A stretch of 8,284 nt of DNA, taken from assembly GCA_016840905.1 (NCBI GenBank), contig JAEORM010000171.1, forward strand, positions 1 through 8,284, in the 5' to 3' direction. The DNA comes from Candidatus Gerdarchaeota archaeon. Its GTDB lineage: Archaea > Asgardarchaeota > Heimdallarchaeia > JABLTI01. The notes beneath the pieces were generated by a model that ran no database searches, was not told the origin of the DNA, and saw nothing but the letters and a program-made list of their open reading frames with translations. A program made the position numbers and the translations under genes. This document shows, piece by piece, positions 1-5,364 of the stretch (positions are counted from its first letter, which is position 1; each line of letters starts with the position of its first letter).

Positions 1-2
1 AA

Positions 3-782
3 GTGATGAATGATACATCAGAAAATATTGATGAAAGAAAAATTGTAAAAGATGAAAATCTTAAAGTTCATCCTGAAATTACTCGGTCAAAGACAAAAGC
101 AATAAAGAAAAGAAAATCTTACAGATTTTTCCAAAGAGTACCAAAATCATTTGTTGAAAGAATGAATCAACCAATATATACTCATATTATTCTTGGAGTT
201 GCTGCTTTTCTAAGTTTAACCAATATAGCTTTTGGTATTTTTGGTATTCTAGCTATTTTTGGTCTTAAAGAAAACAATTCATGGCTACTATTTGAGAAAA
301 TGGCAATATTTGGTTGGGAACAATTGAAAATAACAGGATTCATCCTAATTATTATTGGGATTGTTATGTTTTGGTCTATTCCTTATTATTTTAAAAATAA
401 AACACAACAAGCAGATTCATATCTTGTAATAGGTTCAGGTATTAGTTTGTTATTTGGTGTGATATATCTATTAATCATTATAGCAGATATAATATCAGCT
501 TTGGTTGAAAGTATTAATACGGGAAATACTATAGAAATTGTAACTTATTTTTACTTACCAATTATGTTAGCAACAGTAGCTTTTCCTTTGTTTAGAGTAT
601 TAGTAATTAGACATATGATTGTTTTACCAGATTTGTTAATTGAAGATGATGAAATTAGTGAAGAAGAAATTTATTACCGGGGCAGAGGGCATTTCTTTAG
701 GAAAAGGGGTAATCATAGATATTATCATGATAGAGGAAAAAGATTTCGTGGTAAGCATTGGAGAGATTGGGAAAAGAAATAA
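3..782 (+). CDS. Four-TM membrane protein with Arg/His-rich cytoplasmic tail
   Basis: I do not recognise this family. The 259-residue product has a charged N-terminal stretch (about 1-55, many Lys/Arg/Glu). Four hydrophobic segments follow at about 60-88, 108-130, 140-167 and 178-203. After an acidic patch (about 213-222, EDDEISEEE) comes a strongly basic tail (226-256) with repeated RGR/RGK motifs and histidines at 230, 238, 242 and 252. The even number of helices puts both termini on the same side, and the basic ends argue for the cytoplasm. The tail could bind nucleic acid, lipid headgroups or metal, but that is inference. The start is uncertain: GTG at 3 and ATG at 6 are in frame, and the true start may lie upstream of the window. 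The stop is 17 bases before the ATG of the FeoC-like gene, suggesting co-transcription and perhaps a link to metal or iron homeostasis. Confidence 0.8.
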   Translation: MMNDTSENIDERKIVKDENLKVHPEITRSKTKAIKKRKSYRFFQRVPKSFVERMNQPIYTHIILGVAAFLSLTNIAFGIFGILAIFGLKENNSWLLFEKMAIFGWEQLKITGFILIIIGIVMFWSIPYYFKNKTQQADSYLVIGSGISLLFGVIYLLIIIADIISALVESINTGNTIEIVTYFYLPIMLATVAFPLFRVLVIRHMIVLPDLLIEDDEISEEEIYYRGRGHFFRKRGNHRYYHDRGKRFRGKHWRDWEKK

Positions 783-786
783 TAGA

Positions 787-793
787 AGTTGAT
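787..793 (+). promoter_or_regulatory. Ribosome binding site deciding the FeoC-like start
   Basis: AGTTGAT differs at one position from AGGTGAT, the complement of the archaeal 16S 3' end. It sits six bases before ATG 800. This favours ATG 800 over the in-frame TTG at 758, which would overlap the upstream gene and add 14 residues that the FeoC fold does not need. Confidence 0.45.
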
Positions 794-799
794 AAAAAA

Positions 800-1057
800 A
801 TGTTATCAAAATTATTAGCCTATCTTAGAGCTGGAGGAGATGCAAATATATCAACTATATCGAGAAAATTGGATATAGAAGAAGGAACAATTATAATGCT
901 TCTTGATCAATTGGTAAAATTAGGATATATAGAAGAAATAAAACCAATCTCTGATATTATTTTAGATCATTGCACAACAACAAGATGTGCTGGTTGTTCA
1001 AGAAACAATTCTTGTGATGATCTCATTAAAATTAAATATAAACTAGTTAAAAGATAA
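800..1057 (+). CDS. FeoC-like winged-helix protein with four-cysteine cluster
   Basis: The 85-residue protein has an N-terminal winged helix (about 1-48): a first helix MLSKLLAYLR, a helix-turn-helix around ISTISRKLDIEEGTIIMLLDQLVKLGYI, and a short wing. A cysteine-rich segment follows with C58, C63, C66 and C72 (C-x4-C-x2-C-x5-C). This architecture and spacing resemble FeoC, the small partner of the FeoB ferrous iron transporter, in which the cysteines can hold an oxygen-sensitive iron-sulfur cluster. No feoA or feoB is visible here; they could lie left of the window, or this may be a stand-alone iron or redox responsive regulator. ATG 800 is preferred because it has a plausible ribosome site and matches the usual FeoC N-terminus. 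The gene follows the four-TM membrane protein by 17 bases. The family call is fairly firm; the physiological role is inferred. Confidence 0.8.
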   Translation: MLSKLLAYLRAGGDANISTISRKLDIEEGTIIMLLDQLVKLGYIEEIKPISDIILDHCTTTRCAGCSRNNSCDDLIKIKYKLVKR

Positions 1058-1079
1058 TCAATATATGGAAATTACTTCT

Positions 1080-1322
1080 CTAAAAAGAAGAATTTGGTGG
1101 GGGAAAGAAAGTATTTGTCCAAATATCATTTGAAATTTCTTTTCCATTTTTTGATACTCTAATGATTTTCCCGCAATTATAATTATTTAATATATAACCC
1201 ACCTTAAACAATCTTTTTTCCATAGCAAATTGTAAATCCTTTTTGTTTTTTGTCACTTGATTTTTACCATTCCATTTGGTAAAAATATGAATTAGTCGAT
1301 GAAATTCTATAGCTGATCCCAT
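1080..1322 (-). CDS. Hypothetical 80-residue protein, last of small-ORF run
   Basis: I do not recognise this protein. It is basic and mixed in character, without a membrane helix or signal peptide. Its C-terminal half has a strand-like pattern (FKVGYILNNYNCGKIIRVS, then KNGKEIS) and ends in PPPNSSF. A GAAGTGAG stretch lies six bases before the ATG and may act as a weak ribosome site. It is co-directional with three smaller frames upstream (33, 34 and 64 residues) and converges on the FeoC-like gene, with 22 bases between the two stops. No clear terminator follows. It could be a genuine small accessory protein or a remnant of a larger gene. The weak start signal and lack of recognisable homology keep confidence low. 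Confidence 0.4.
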   Translation of the reverse strand: MGSAIEFHRLIHIFTKWNGKNQVTKNKKDLQFAMEKRLFKVGYILNNYNCGKIIRVSKNGKEISNDIWTNTFFPPPNSSF

Positions 1323-1345
1323 TTGTTTCTCACTTCAAGAAATTT

Positions 1346-1447
1346 TTATCGTCCATTAATTGTTAATAATTCCAATCGACTTTTTTCAATTGTATGTTTT
1401 ATTTGTTTTTTAATCTGATTTTTCATATATGTTTTACTTTTATCCAT
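1346..1447 (-). CDS. Small basic protein, 33 residues
   Basis: The frame is too short for most gene callers, but it has a strong ribosome site, AGGTGAT, at 1452-1458, four bases before the ATG. The peptide begins MDKSKTYMKNQIKKQIK, is rich in Lys and Arg (net charge about +6), looks helical and ends in NGR. It shares an NQIK plus basic-helix pattern with the 34-residue frame just upstream (NQIKQNI against NQIKKQI), so the two may be diverged tandem copies. The gap between their stop and start is 25 bases. The function is unknown; a nucleic-acid-binding or membrane-active peptide would fit the composition, but nothing shows this directly. It could also be translated non-functional sequence. 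Confidence 0.4.
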   Translation of the reverse strand: MDKSKTYMKNQIKKQIKHTIEKSRLELLTINGR

Positions 1448-1472
1448 TTATATCACCTGATATTTTTTCATT

Positions 1473-1577
1473 TTATCGCCATTCTAATGTTCTGGCTTTT
1501 AGATGGCTTATTCGGTCATTAACCTGCTTGATAGATTCTTTTCTGATATTTTGCTTTATTTGATTTCTTTTTGTCAT
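1473..1577 (-). CDS. Small basic protein, 34 residues
   Basis: This short frame starts at an ATG with AAGGTGA at 1583-1589 five bases upstream; the TGA of the preceding 64-residue frame lies inside that ribosome site, an arrangement typical of coupled translation. The peptide starts MTKRNQIKQNIRKESIK, has a net charge near +7, reads as one basic amphipathic helix and ends in LEWR. It resembles the 33-residue frame downstream in length, charge, the NQIK motif and the terminal Arg. No known family is recognised. The ribosome site and tight packing are the main support; the short length means chance cannot be excluded. Confidence 0.4.
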   Translation of the reverse strand: MTKRNQIKQNIRKESIKQVNDRISHLKARTLEWR

Positions 1578-1582
1578 TTTTT

Positions 1583-1777
1583 TCACCTTATTATTTTATA
1601 AGTTGTTTTTGTTATCTTATCCATCAGATTCTTTCTAGTCTTACTTTCACTCAATTCTTCTGTTACATTTAAACTGAAATTTGCAGCCCACTCGGAGAAC
1701 TTGTAATAATTATAGTCAATAATTTTGCTCTCAAAGTATTTTTTCTGTAATAACTCTAAAAACCGAGTTCTGGTCAA
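1583..1777 (-). CDS. Hypothetical 64-residue protein, first of small-ORF run
   Basis: I do not recognise this protein. The frame opens at TTG 1777, directly after an in-frame TAG, so no longer upstream version exists. No convincing ribosome site precedes the TTG, which weakens the start call. The product begins TRTRFLELLQKKYFES, has an aromatic middle (YNYYKFSEWAANF) and a Lys-rich end (KTTYKIIR). It is soluble and basic. A canonical box A lies about 65 bases upstream with a palindrome over the expected transcription start, so this frame would be the first in a minus-strand transcript that continues into three more small frames. Its first codons overlap the hairpin element that recurs near 5535, so part of the apparent coding start may instead be RNA structure. 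Confidence 0.4.
   Translation of the reverse strand: MTRTRFLELLQKKYFESKIIDYNYYKFSEWAANFSLNVTEELSESKTRKNLMDKITKTTYKIIR
1752..1774 (-). repeat. Hairpin element, copy 1 (matches 5525-5545)
   Basis: Arms AACTC and GAGTT enclose an 8-base loop, flanked by CTGGT on the + strand. The + strand stretch 1758-1774 equals 5530-5545 apart from one inserted C. Both copies sit near the beginning of a minus-strand small-ORF segment. Confidence 0.45.
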
Positions 1778-1805
1778 CTACTATGCAAAGAATCTTCCAG
1801 ACAAG

Positions 1806-1825
1806 TTTCTTAACATCTTAAGAAA
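1806..1825. repeat. Palindrome over predicted transcription start of small-ORF run
   Basis: The perfect 8-base arms TTTCTTAA and TTAAGAAA are separated by CATC. The element lies 16-42 bases downstream of the box A at 1841-1848 on the minus strand, covering the expected start site. That is a usual position for a repressor operator; it could alternatively form a leader hairpin. Confidence 0.45.
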
Positions 1826-1840
1826 ATATTCTCATAATCT

Positions 1841-1848
1841 TATATAAA
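1841..1848 (-). promoter_or_regulatory. Box A promoter for the minus-strand small-ORF run
   Basis: The minus strand reads TTTATATA, the archaeal box A consensus. Initiation about 26 bases downstream would fall near 1819, giving a leader of about 42 bases to the TTG at 1777. There is no recognisable gene on the other side that this element would serve better. Confidence 0.5.
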
Positions 1849-1883
1849 TATTTCTCACATACTAAGAAAAGAGTAATGTGTGT

Positions 1884-1900
1884 ATTAATAAAAATAAAAT
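1884..1900 (-). terminator. T-rich terminator after the metallophosphoesterase gene
   Basis: On the minus strand, starting about 11 bases after the TAA of the phosphoesterase gene, the sequence is T-rich (ATTTTATTTTTATTAATA) without a strong hairpin. Archaeal termination often needs only a T-tract. The tract is interrupted, so the call is weak. Confidence 0.35.
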
Positions 1901-1910
1901 AACAGATAGA

Positions 1911-2939
1911 TTACTCCAGGATAGTTTTGGCAATGTTTGGAGATTCAAATGGAAGTAAATTTTCGTCATATAAAGGTTGCAAAATTTGATCAGTAAATCG
2001 GGGATTTATTGATAATAATGGATAATCAGATTGTGGAAAAGTTTCATATAATAATTTTAATTCAAATTGTGTGAGAGATCTTCCTGTAAATCTTAATAGA
2101 GTTCTCGTAAAACCTTTTAACACGATGTTTTTAATGGATGTAATATCAAATTGCTCCTTCAATAAATTAAATTCAAAAACATTCATTTGAAGTGTTTCTA
2201 GGACATTAAATTGTACATTTATTTTTTCTTTTGTAATGTCAATTATACAATAGCCTTTTGGTTCGATTACTTCCACAAAACTTGTTCGTTCAATTGAGCC
2301 CGGATAAAGGATCAAATCATTTAATAATTTTTGAGAACGATGAATATGCCCTGAAATAATTAAATCAATATTATTTGGCAAAGGTAAAGGATCTATAGCA
2401 CCATGTTGTAAACCAAAACGAAATTTTTTAGGACCAAACATTGCTCCATCATATAATTGATGACAAAGTATCATCAAGGGTTTTCCTACACTTTGCTTGC
2501 AAAGAAGTGTTAAGTTAGCTAGGAAAGACTTTGTTATTTCTTTTTGGAAAGGAAAACCAATCAAAAAACAATCATCTAAATCTAGTTTAGTTAATTTCAT
2601 AAAGAAATGACTCTTTGGGTGAAAATTCATTAATGTAATTGGCAAGGCGGATCGTTCATGATTACCAGGAGCAATCATAAAACCAATATCATCCTTTAAT
2701 AAGTCCTCAATCAATTCATAGGTTCGAACAATTACTTTTTTTGGGGGATTACTTCTATTAAATAAATCCCCACCATGTAAAACATAATCAACTTTTTCAT
2801 GCCTAGCAATTTCTAATACATTTTTAAAAATCCTGAACATATGTTCATAAACAAATTTTCTAGCTTTAGAGTTTGTTCCTGTTTCATAACCCAGATGTGT
2901 ATCAGACATAGCTAAAAAACGCATAAGCAGTTTACCCAT
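1911..2939 (-). CDS. Mre11/SbcD-like metallophosphoesterase
   Basis: The 342-residue protein is a calcineurin-like phosphoesterase of the DNA-repair nuclease type. The metal-binding motifs appear in order: D13 and H15 (SDTHLG), D58 (GGDLFNRS), N93-H94 (PGNHE), H160 (LCHQLYDG), and H198/H200 (SGHIHR). YPGSIERTSF (212-221) matches the strand segment typical of SbcD/Mre11 nucleases. The C-terminal third (about 245-342) would be a capping domain and shows no motif I can name. Members normally work with a Rad50/SbcC ATPase on DNA ends; none is encoded here, so it acts alone or its partner is elsewhere. ATG 2939 is taken as the start; ATG 2924 is an equally plausible start and gives the family-like MRFLAMSDTHLG. 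There is no clear ribosome site. The gene diverges from the padR-like gene and shares its promoter region. A substrate other than DNA cannot be excluded. Confidence 0.88.
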   Translation of the reverse strand: MGKLLMRFLAMSDTHLGYETGTNSKARKFVYEHMFRIFKNVLEIARHEKVDYVLHGGDLFNRSNPPKKVIVRTYELIEDLLKDDIGFMIAPGNHERSALPITLMNFHPKSHFFMKLTKLDLDDCFLIGFPFQKEITKSFLANLTLLCKQSVGKPLMILCHQLYDGAMFGPKKFRFGLQHGAIDPLPLPNNIDLIISGHIHRSQKLLNDLILYPGSIERTSFVEVIEPKGYCIIDITKEKINVQFNVLETLQMNVFEFNLLKEQFDITSIKNIVLKGFTRTLLRFTGRSLTQFELKLLYETFPQSDYPLLSINPRFTDQILQPLYDENLLPFESPNIAKTILE

Positions 2940-2985
2940 TAGTAAATTAAAACTTTTTTTGTCAATTCCCAGCTTATTGTATAGC

Positions 2986-2993
2986 TTTATATA
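2986..2993. promoter_or_regulatory. Shared TATA box for divergent genes
   Basis: The + strand reads TTTATATA and the minus strand TATATAAA, so the one element can serve both directions. Rightward initiation is expected near 3016, leaving a leader of about 57 bases before the PadR-like gene. Leftward initiation is expected near 2964, leaving about 25 bases before the phosphoesterase ATG. Confidence 0.5.
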
Positions 2994-2997
2994 GGTA

Positions 2998-3022
2998 GAA
3001 TACTATAATACGTATAGTATTC
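2998..3022. promoter_or_regulatory. Probable PadR operator (inverted repeat)
   Basis: Perfect 10-base arms GAATACTATA and TATAGTATTC are separated by ATACG. The element begins five bases after the shared TATA box and covers the expected rightward start site near 3016, the classic place for a repressor. A half-site GAATACTA recurs at 3040-3047 inside the leader. PadR proteins bind such palindromes as dimers and often repress their own operon, so autoregulation by the adjacent gene is the simplest reading. Leftward transcription may be affected as well. Confidence 0.65.
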
Positions 3023-3072
3023 ATCAATTAGTGTGAATAGAATACTAAAAGACTGAATGGTGATAGCTAAAA

Positions 3073-3609
3073 ATGTTAAAGAAAATAAAGACATTTCGAC
3101 CAGAAGCTCTCATTGCAGACGACCATTTTAGGACGTATGTTGAAGGGTTTGAATCAGAATTGTTGCGAGGAATATCCACTGTAGCGATACTTCAGATTAT
3201 CAAACGCTATCCCGAAAATGGCATCTATGGGTACCAATTATTGAAAGCCATAGAAACAGAAACCCAAAATTTACTTGTTGTTGAAGAAGGAACAGTTTAT
3301 CCATTGTTGAGAAATATGGAGAAAGATGGAATACTTCGCTCAAATAAAAGAGAAATAAGCGGTCGTCCAAGAAAATACTACACACTTACAGAAGATGGAC
3401 TCAAATTATTAAATCATATGTCAGGTTTTTTTGGCAAATTACTATATGCTATGTCTCCTCTCATGGATTTTGAAGTAAAACTTCCTGAGGATAAATTTAT
3501 GTATTGCCCAAATTGCGCTAATAAAATCAGATTGGATGATATGACGAAATTCTGTGAAATTTGTGGTTTGTATGTTGAGGATCTAGAAAATAAGGATGTG
3601 AGTGCATGA
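3073..3609 (+). CDS. PadR-family transcriptional regulator with C-terminal zinc ribbon
   Basis: The 178-residue protein has a PadR winged helix at about 30-115. It contains the signature segments GIYGYQLLKAI, EEGTVYPLLRNMEKDGIL and SGRPRKYYTLTEDG, the last being the wing with the conserved GRPRKYY pattern. An N-terminal extension of about 28 residues precedes it. C145, C148, C161 and C164 (CPNC-x12-CEIC) form a zinc ribbon at the C-terminus, an addition not found in ordinary short PadR proteins. ATG 3073 is supported by the ribosome site GGTGAT at 3059-3064, eight bases upstream. The stop overlaps the start of the HAAS-like gene by four bases (ATGA), so the two are translationally coupled. 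PadR genes next to HAAS membrane proteins are a known pairing in which the membrane protein is thought to modulate the regulator. Autoregulation through the palindrome at 2998-3022 is likely. Confidence 0.9.
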   Translation: MLKKIKTFRPEALIADDHFRTYVEGFESELLRGISTVAILQIIKRYPENGIYGYQLLKAIETETQNLLVVEEGTVYPLLRNMEKDGILRSNKREISGRPRKYYTLTEDGLKLLNHMSGFFGKLLYAMSPLMDFEVKLPEDKFMYCPNCANKIRLDDMTKFCEICGLYVEDLENKDVSA

Positions 3610-4952
3610 ATACTATTAGTAATGATAATAGAATTAAGAAAGAAACCATTGATGAATTTCTTAAAGAAGTAGAAAAGAAATTACCATTTTGGTTAAAGAG
3701 TGAAAAAGAAGAACTAAAAGATGTTTTAGATGAACTTGAAAATCACATATGGGATGGAGCAACAGAATTGGCAGGTGATGAAGAGCCAACACTTGAGCAT
3801 ATTAGACAAACTATTGAGCATATGGGATCACCAAGTAAAATTGCTGGTGAATATAAACACAGAGGAAAACCAAAATTATTCATAACTGAAGAACTCTTTC
3901 CAATGTATACTAAAGTATTGATCATTATTGTAGGAGTTATTTTCGGTTTTAATTTACTTGGGACCTTAATAGCCTTAGCAGGTACCAGTACTTTTGGTGA
4001 ATTAGCAGCAGGATTCTTTAGAGGATTATTCATCAGTCTCGCAGTAGCAATAATACTTGTTACAATCCAATTTGTAATATTATCAAAAGAAGGATATTTA
4101 CCAAAAGATTTCGATCGAGTAACACAAAGATTACCTATTTCAATACGCAATTACTTTGTTACGAAGAAGAAGGAAACAACACAAAAAGAATATAGCAGTG
4201 TCGATAGAAGTTTCAGTGAAGAGACTGAAACTAGTGTTTATAAAAGAGACTTTATTTCCAAAGAGCCTACTATCCATACAACTCAAAGTCCTATAAAAGA
4301 GAAATTTGTTGATGAACCTAAGGTAAAAATACTTTCTGAGCAAGAGGTAATTAGGACAGACAAACCACAAGTGATCAAAGAAACAATTATTGTAAAAGAA
4401 CCAAGAATTAGAGAAAGAGCACCTCAACCAAAAAGAGTTGTAAAATATCAAGATTCCATCAGAAATGTGCTTTCTGAAGGAATTACTGCAATGGTTTTTG
4501 GTGCAGCTTTTGTAATTATTGCATTCCTCCCTGTACTTGATTTCATTGGTACACATTTCAGATATTGGATAGCAATATCAGGTGGAATTACAATTGCTGG
4601 TGGAGTAATTAAATTCGTACGAGGAGTTGTAGGAAGAATTGTTCCCTTACAACAAGGATTGATGTTTTTAGGGATGATTCCTACTGCTGCTAACATTCCA
4701 CTTTATCTTGCCTTAATAGGAAAAGGTGTCTATAAAAATCCAAATATCTTCAATGAATTCATGGCTTTATTAGAAAAAATCATTCTTAAAATTGGTTGGG
4801 AATGGGATTTATCTATTGCCACAAGAACAATAACAATTATTGTTTACGTGCTTATAGGTCTCCTTTCCTTGGCCCTTCTATCAGAATTTGGTAAAATAAT
4901 TCGTTTAGGAGCTGAAGGATTTCCTGAAAAAGAAGTTAAAATTTATCGTTAG
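3606..4952 (+). CDS. Membrane protein with N-terminal HAAS-like domain
   Basis: The 448-residue protein opens with a helical domain (about 12-85). It shows the HAAS/DUF1700 pattern: an IDEFLKEVEKKLPFWLKSE helix, an acidic helix ending in HIWDGA, then IRQTIEHMGSPSKIAGEY, where the G-x-P and following IA are typical. Two helices (about 101-124 and 134-159) lead to a long polar, Lys/Glu-rich linker (161-285) with no predicted membrane segment. Four more helices follow (about 292-314, 318-337, 347-371, 403-427). With six helices both ends face the cytoplasm, placing the HAAS domain beside the PadR regulator. HAAS (HTH-associated alpha-helical signalling) domains are coded next to PadR genes and are thought to pass a membrane signal to them. 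What is sensed here is unknown. The ATG overlaps the padR stop, and a T8 terminator follows the gene. Confidence 0.82.
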   Translation: MNTISNDNRIKKETIDEFLKEVEKKLPFWLKSEKEELKDVLDELENHIWDGATELAGDEEPTLEHIRQTIEHMGSPSKIAGEYKHRGKPKLFITEELFPMYTKVLIIIVGVIFGFNLLGTLIALAGTSTFGELAAGFFRGLFISLAVAIILVTIQFVILSKEGYLPKDFDRVTQRLPISIRNYFVTKKKETTQKEYSSVDRSFSEETETSVYKRDFISKEPTIHTTQSPIKEKFVDEPKVKILSEQEVIRTDKPQVIKETIIVKEPRIRERAPQPKRVVKYQDSIRNVLSEGITAMVFGAAFVIIAFLPVLDFIGTHFRYWIAISGGITIAGGVIKFVRGVVGRIVPLQQGLMFLGMIPTAANIPLYLALIGKGVYKNPNIFNEFMALLEKIILKIGWEWDLSIATRTITIIVYVLIGLLSLALLSEFGKIIRLGAEGFPEKEVKIYR

Positions 4953-4981
4953 GGAATCTTTTCCTCCTTCCCCTTTTTTTT
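4953..4981 (+). terminator. Terminator of the PadR-HAAS operon
   Basis: A minimal stem GGAA/TTCC (4953-4956 with 4961-4964) lies directly after the TAG. A pyrimidine-rich stretch ending in eight consecutive T (4974-4981) follows, the usual archaeal form of terminator. Confidence 0.6.
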
Positions 4982-5014
4982 AATAATAAAAATAAAAAGT
5001 AGAAGAATCAAGTT

Positions 5015-5036
5015 GATACCCGCTATAGCAGGTATC
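5015..5036. repeat. 22-base near-palindrome
   Basis: Arms GATACC and GGTATC flank a central self-complementary GCTATAGC, with one mismatched pair (C5021/A5030). It lies between the T8 terminator of the HAAS gene and the other hairpins. It could be an operator, an RNA hairpin or a terminator stem for leftward transcription. Confidence 0.6.
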
Positions 5037-5086
5037 GTTCTCGATCACTGTTTTTTCAGTATTCAGGCGCTTTTCGAGAGGTGATA

Positions 5087-5106
5087 AAGTGATTAAATAA
5101 TCACTT
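5087..5106. repeat. Perfect 9-base inverted repeat
   Basis: AAGTGATTA and TAATCACTT are separated only by AA. The repeat is perfect on both strands. It directly follows GAGGTGAT (5078-5085), an exact eight-base match to the archaeal ribosome-site consensus on the + strand. Confidence 0.6.
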
Positions 5107-5142
5107 GAATAGGGTTAAGGTATTTATGAACTAACCAATCGA

Positions 5143-5244
5143 TCATTTATTAATTCGGATCAAAGAGTTATAAACAAATTCAGCATTCATTATTTCTAAT
5201 TTTGTGTTTAATTTATTTTTATAGGATTTTTTAGTATTGGTCAT
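5143..5244 (-). CDS. Possible small basic protein, 33 residues
   Basis: This short frame begins MTNTKKSYKNKLNTKLE and ends SLIRINK, with net charge near +5. It has the same length as the 33-residue frame at 1346-1447 and a similar layout: a polar start, a Lys-rich segment, an amphipathic middle and a basic C-terminal residue. The upstream AAAAGGT is a weaker ribosome site than those of the 1346-1577 frames. It lies downstream of a broken reading frame (5365-5619) on the same strand. The similarity may be only compositional, as Lys/Asn/Ile codons are common in AT-rich DNA. Function unknown. Confidence 0.28.
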   Translation of the reverse strand: MTNTKKSYKNKLNTKLEIMNAEFVYNSLIRINK

Positions 5245-5364
5245 TTTACATACCTTTTATTTCTTTTTTACAAACTTCTAACGAAGTTTTAGCTTAATAA
5301 TATCTTATTCTAATATTACTAGGTTTTATTTACAGATGGAAATTATCCCAGAGAGTTTGCTTGG

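Larger units (their letters stand above)
5011..5106 (-). ncRNA. Candidate structured RNA (hairpin cluster), minus strand
   Basis: Within about 95 bases there are several inverted repeats. Reading the minus strand, the first is a perfect 9-base stem (5106-5087). Next come an outer 6-base stem (UCUCGA/UCGAGA, 5079-5074 with 5044-5039) around an inner ACUG/CAGU stem with an A6 loop, and then a 9-base stem with a UAUA loop (5036-5015). A U-rich stretch follows. The last stem pairs fully as RNA only on the minus strand, where the odd pair is G-U; on the + strand it would be a C-A mismatch. This argues for a minus-strand transcript. No known RNA family is recognised, and the cluster may instead be only a terminator region for minus-strand small frames. 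Confidence 0.3.

Noticed and set aside
758..799. Longer FeoC-like protein starting at TTG 758
   Set aside because: It overlaps the upstream gene, adds 14 residues not needed for the winged helix and lacks a ribosome site, while ATG 800 has AGTTGAT six bases upstream.
3200..3385. 61-residue minus-strand frame inside the PadR-like gene
   Set aside because: It lies entirely opposite the conserved PadR winged helix and shows no independent start signal.
3743..4696. Open frames on the minus strand opposite the HAAS-like gene (135, 138 and 82 residues)
   Set aside because: They mirror the codons of a well-supported + strand gene, show no ribosome sites or recognisable domains and overlap one another.
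5078..5100. Functional + strand gene start after GAGGTGAT
   Set aside because: The GTG after it is only three bases away and reaches TAA after three codons, and no other frame opens within a normal distance.
5272..5289. AAACTTC/GAAGTTT hairpin with 4-base loop as a terminator or CRISPR-like repeat
   Set aside because: It occurs once, has no spacer-repeat periodicity and is not followed by a clean T-tract on either strand. It could be part of a leader for the 33-residue frame, but nothing supports a call.
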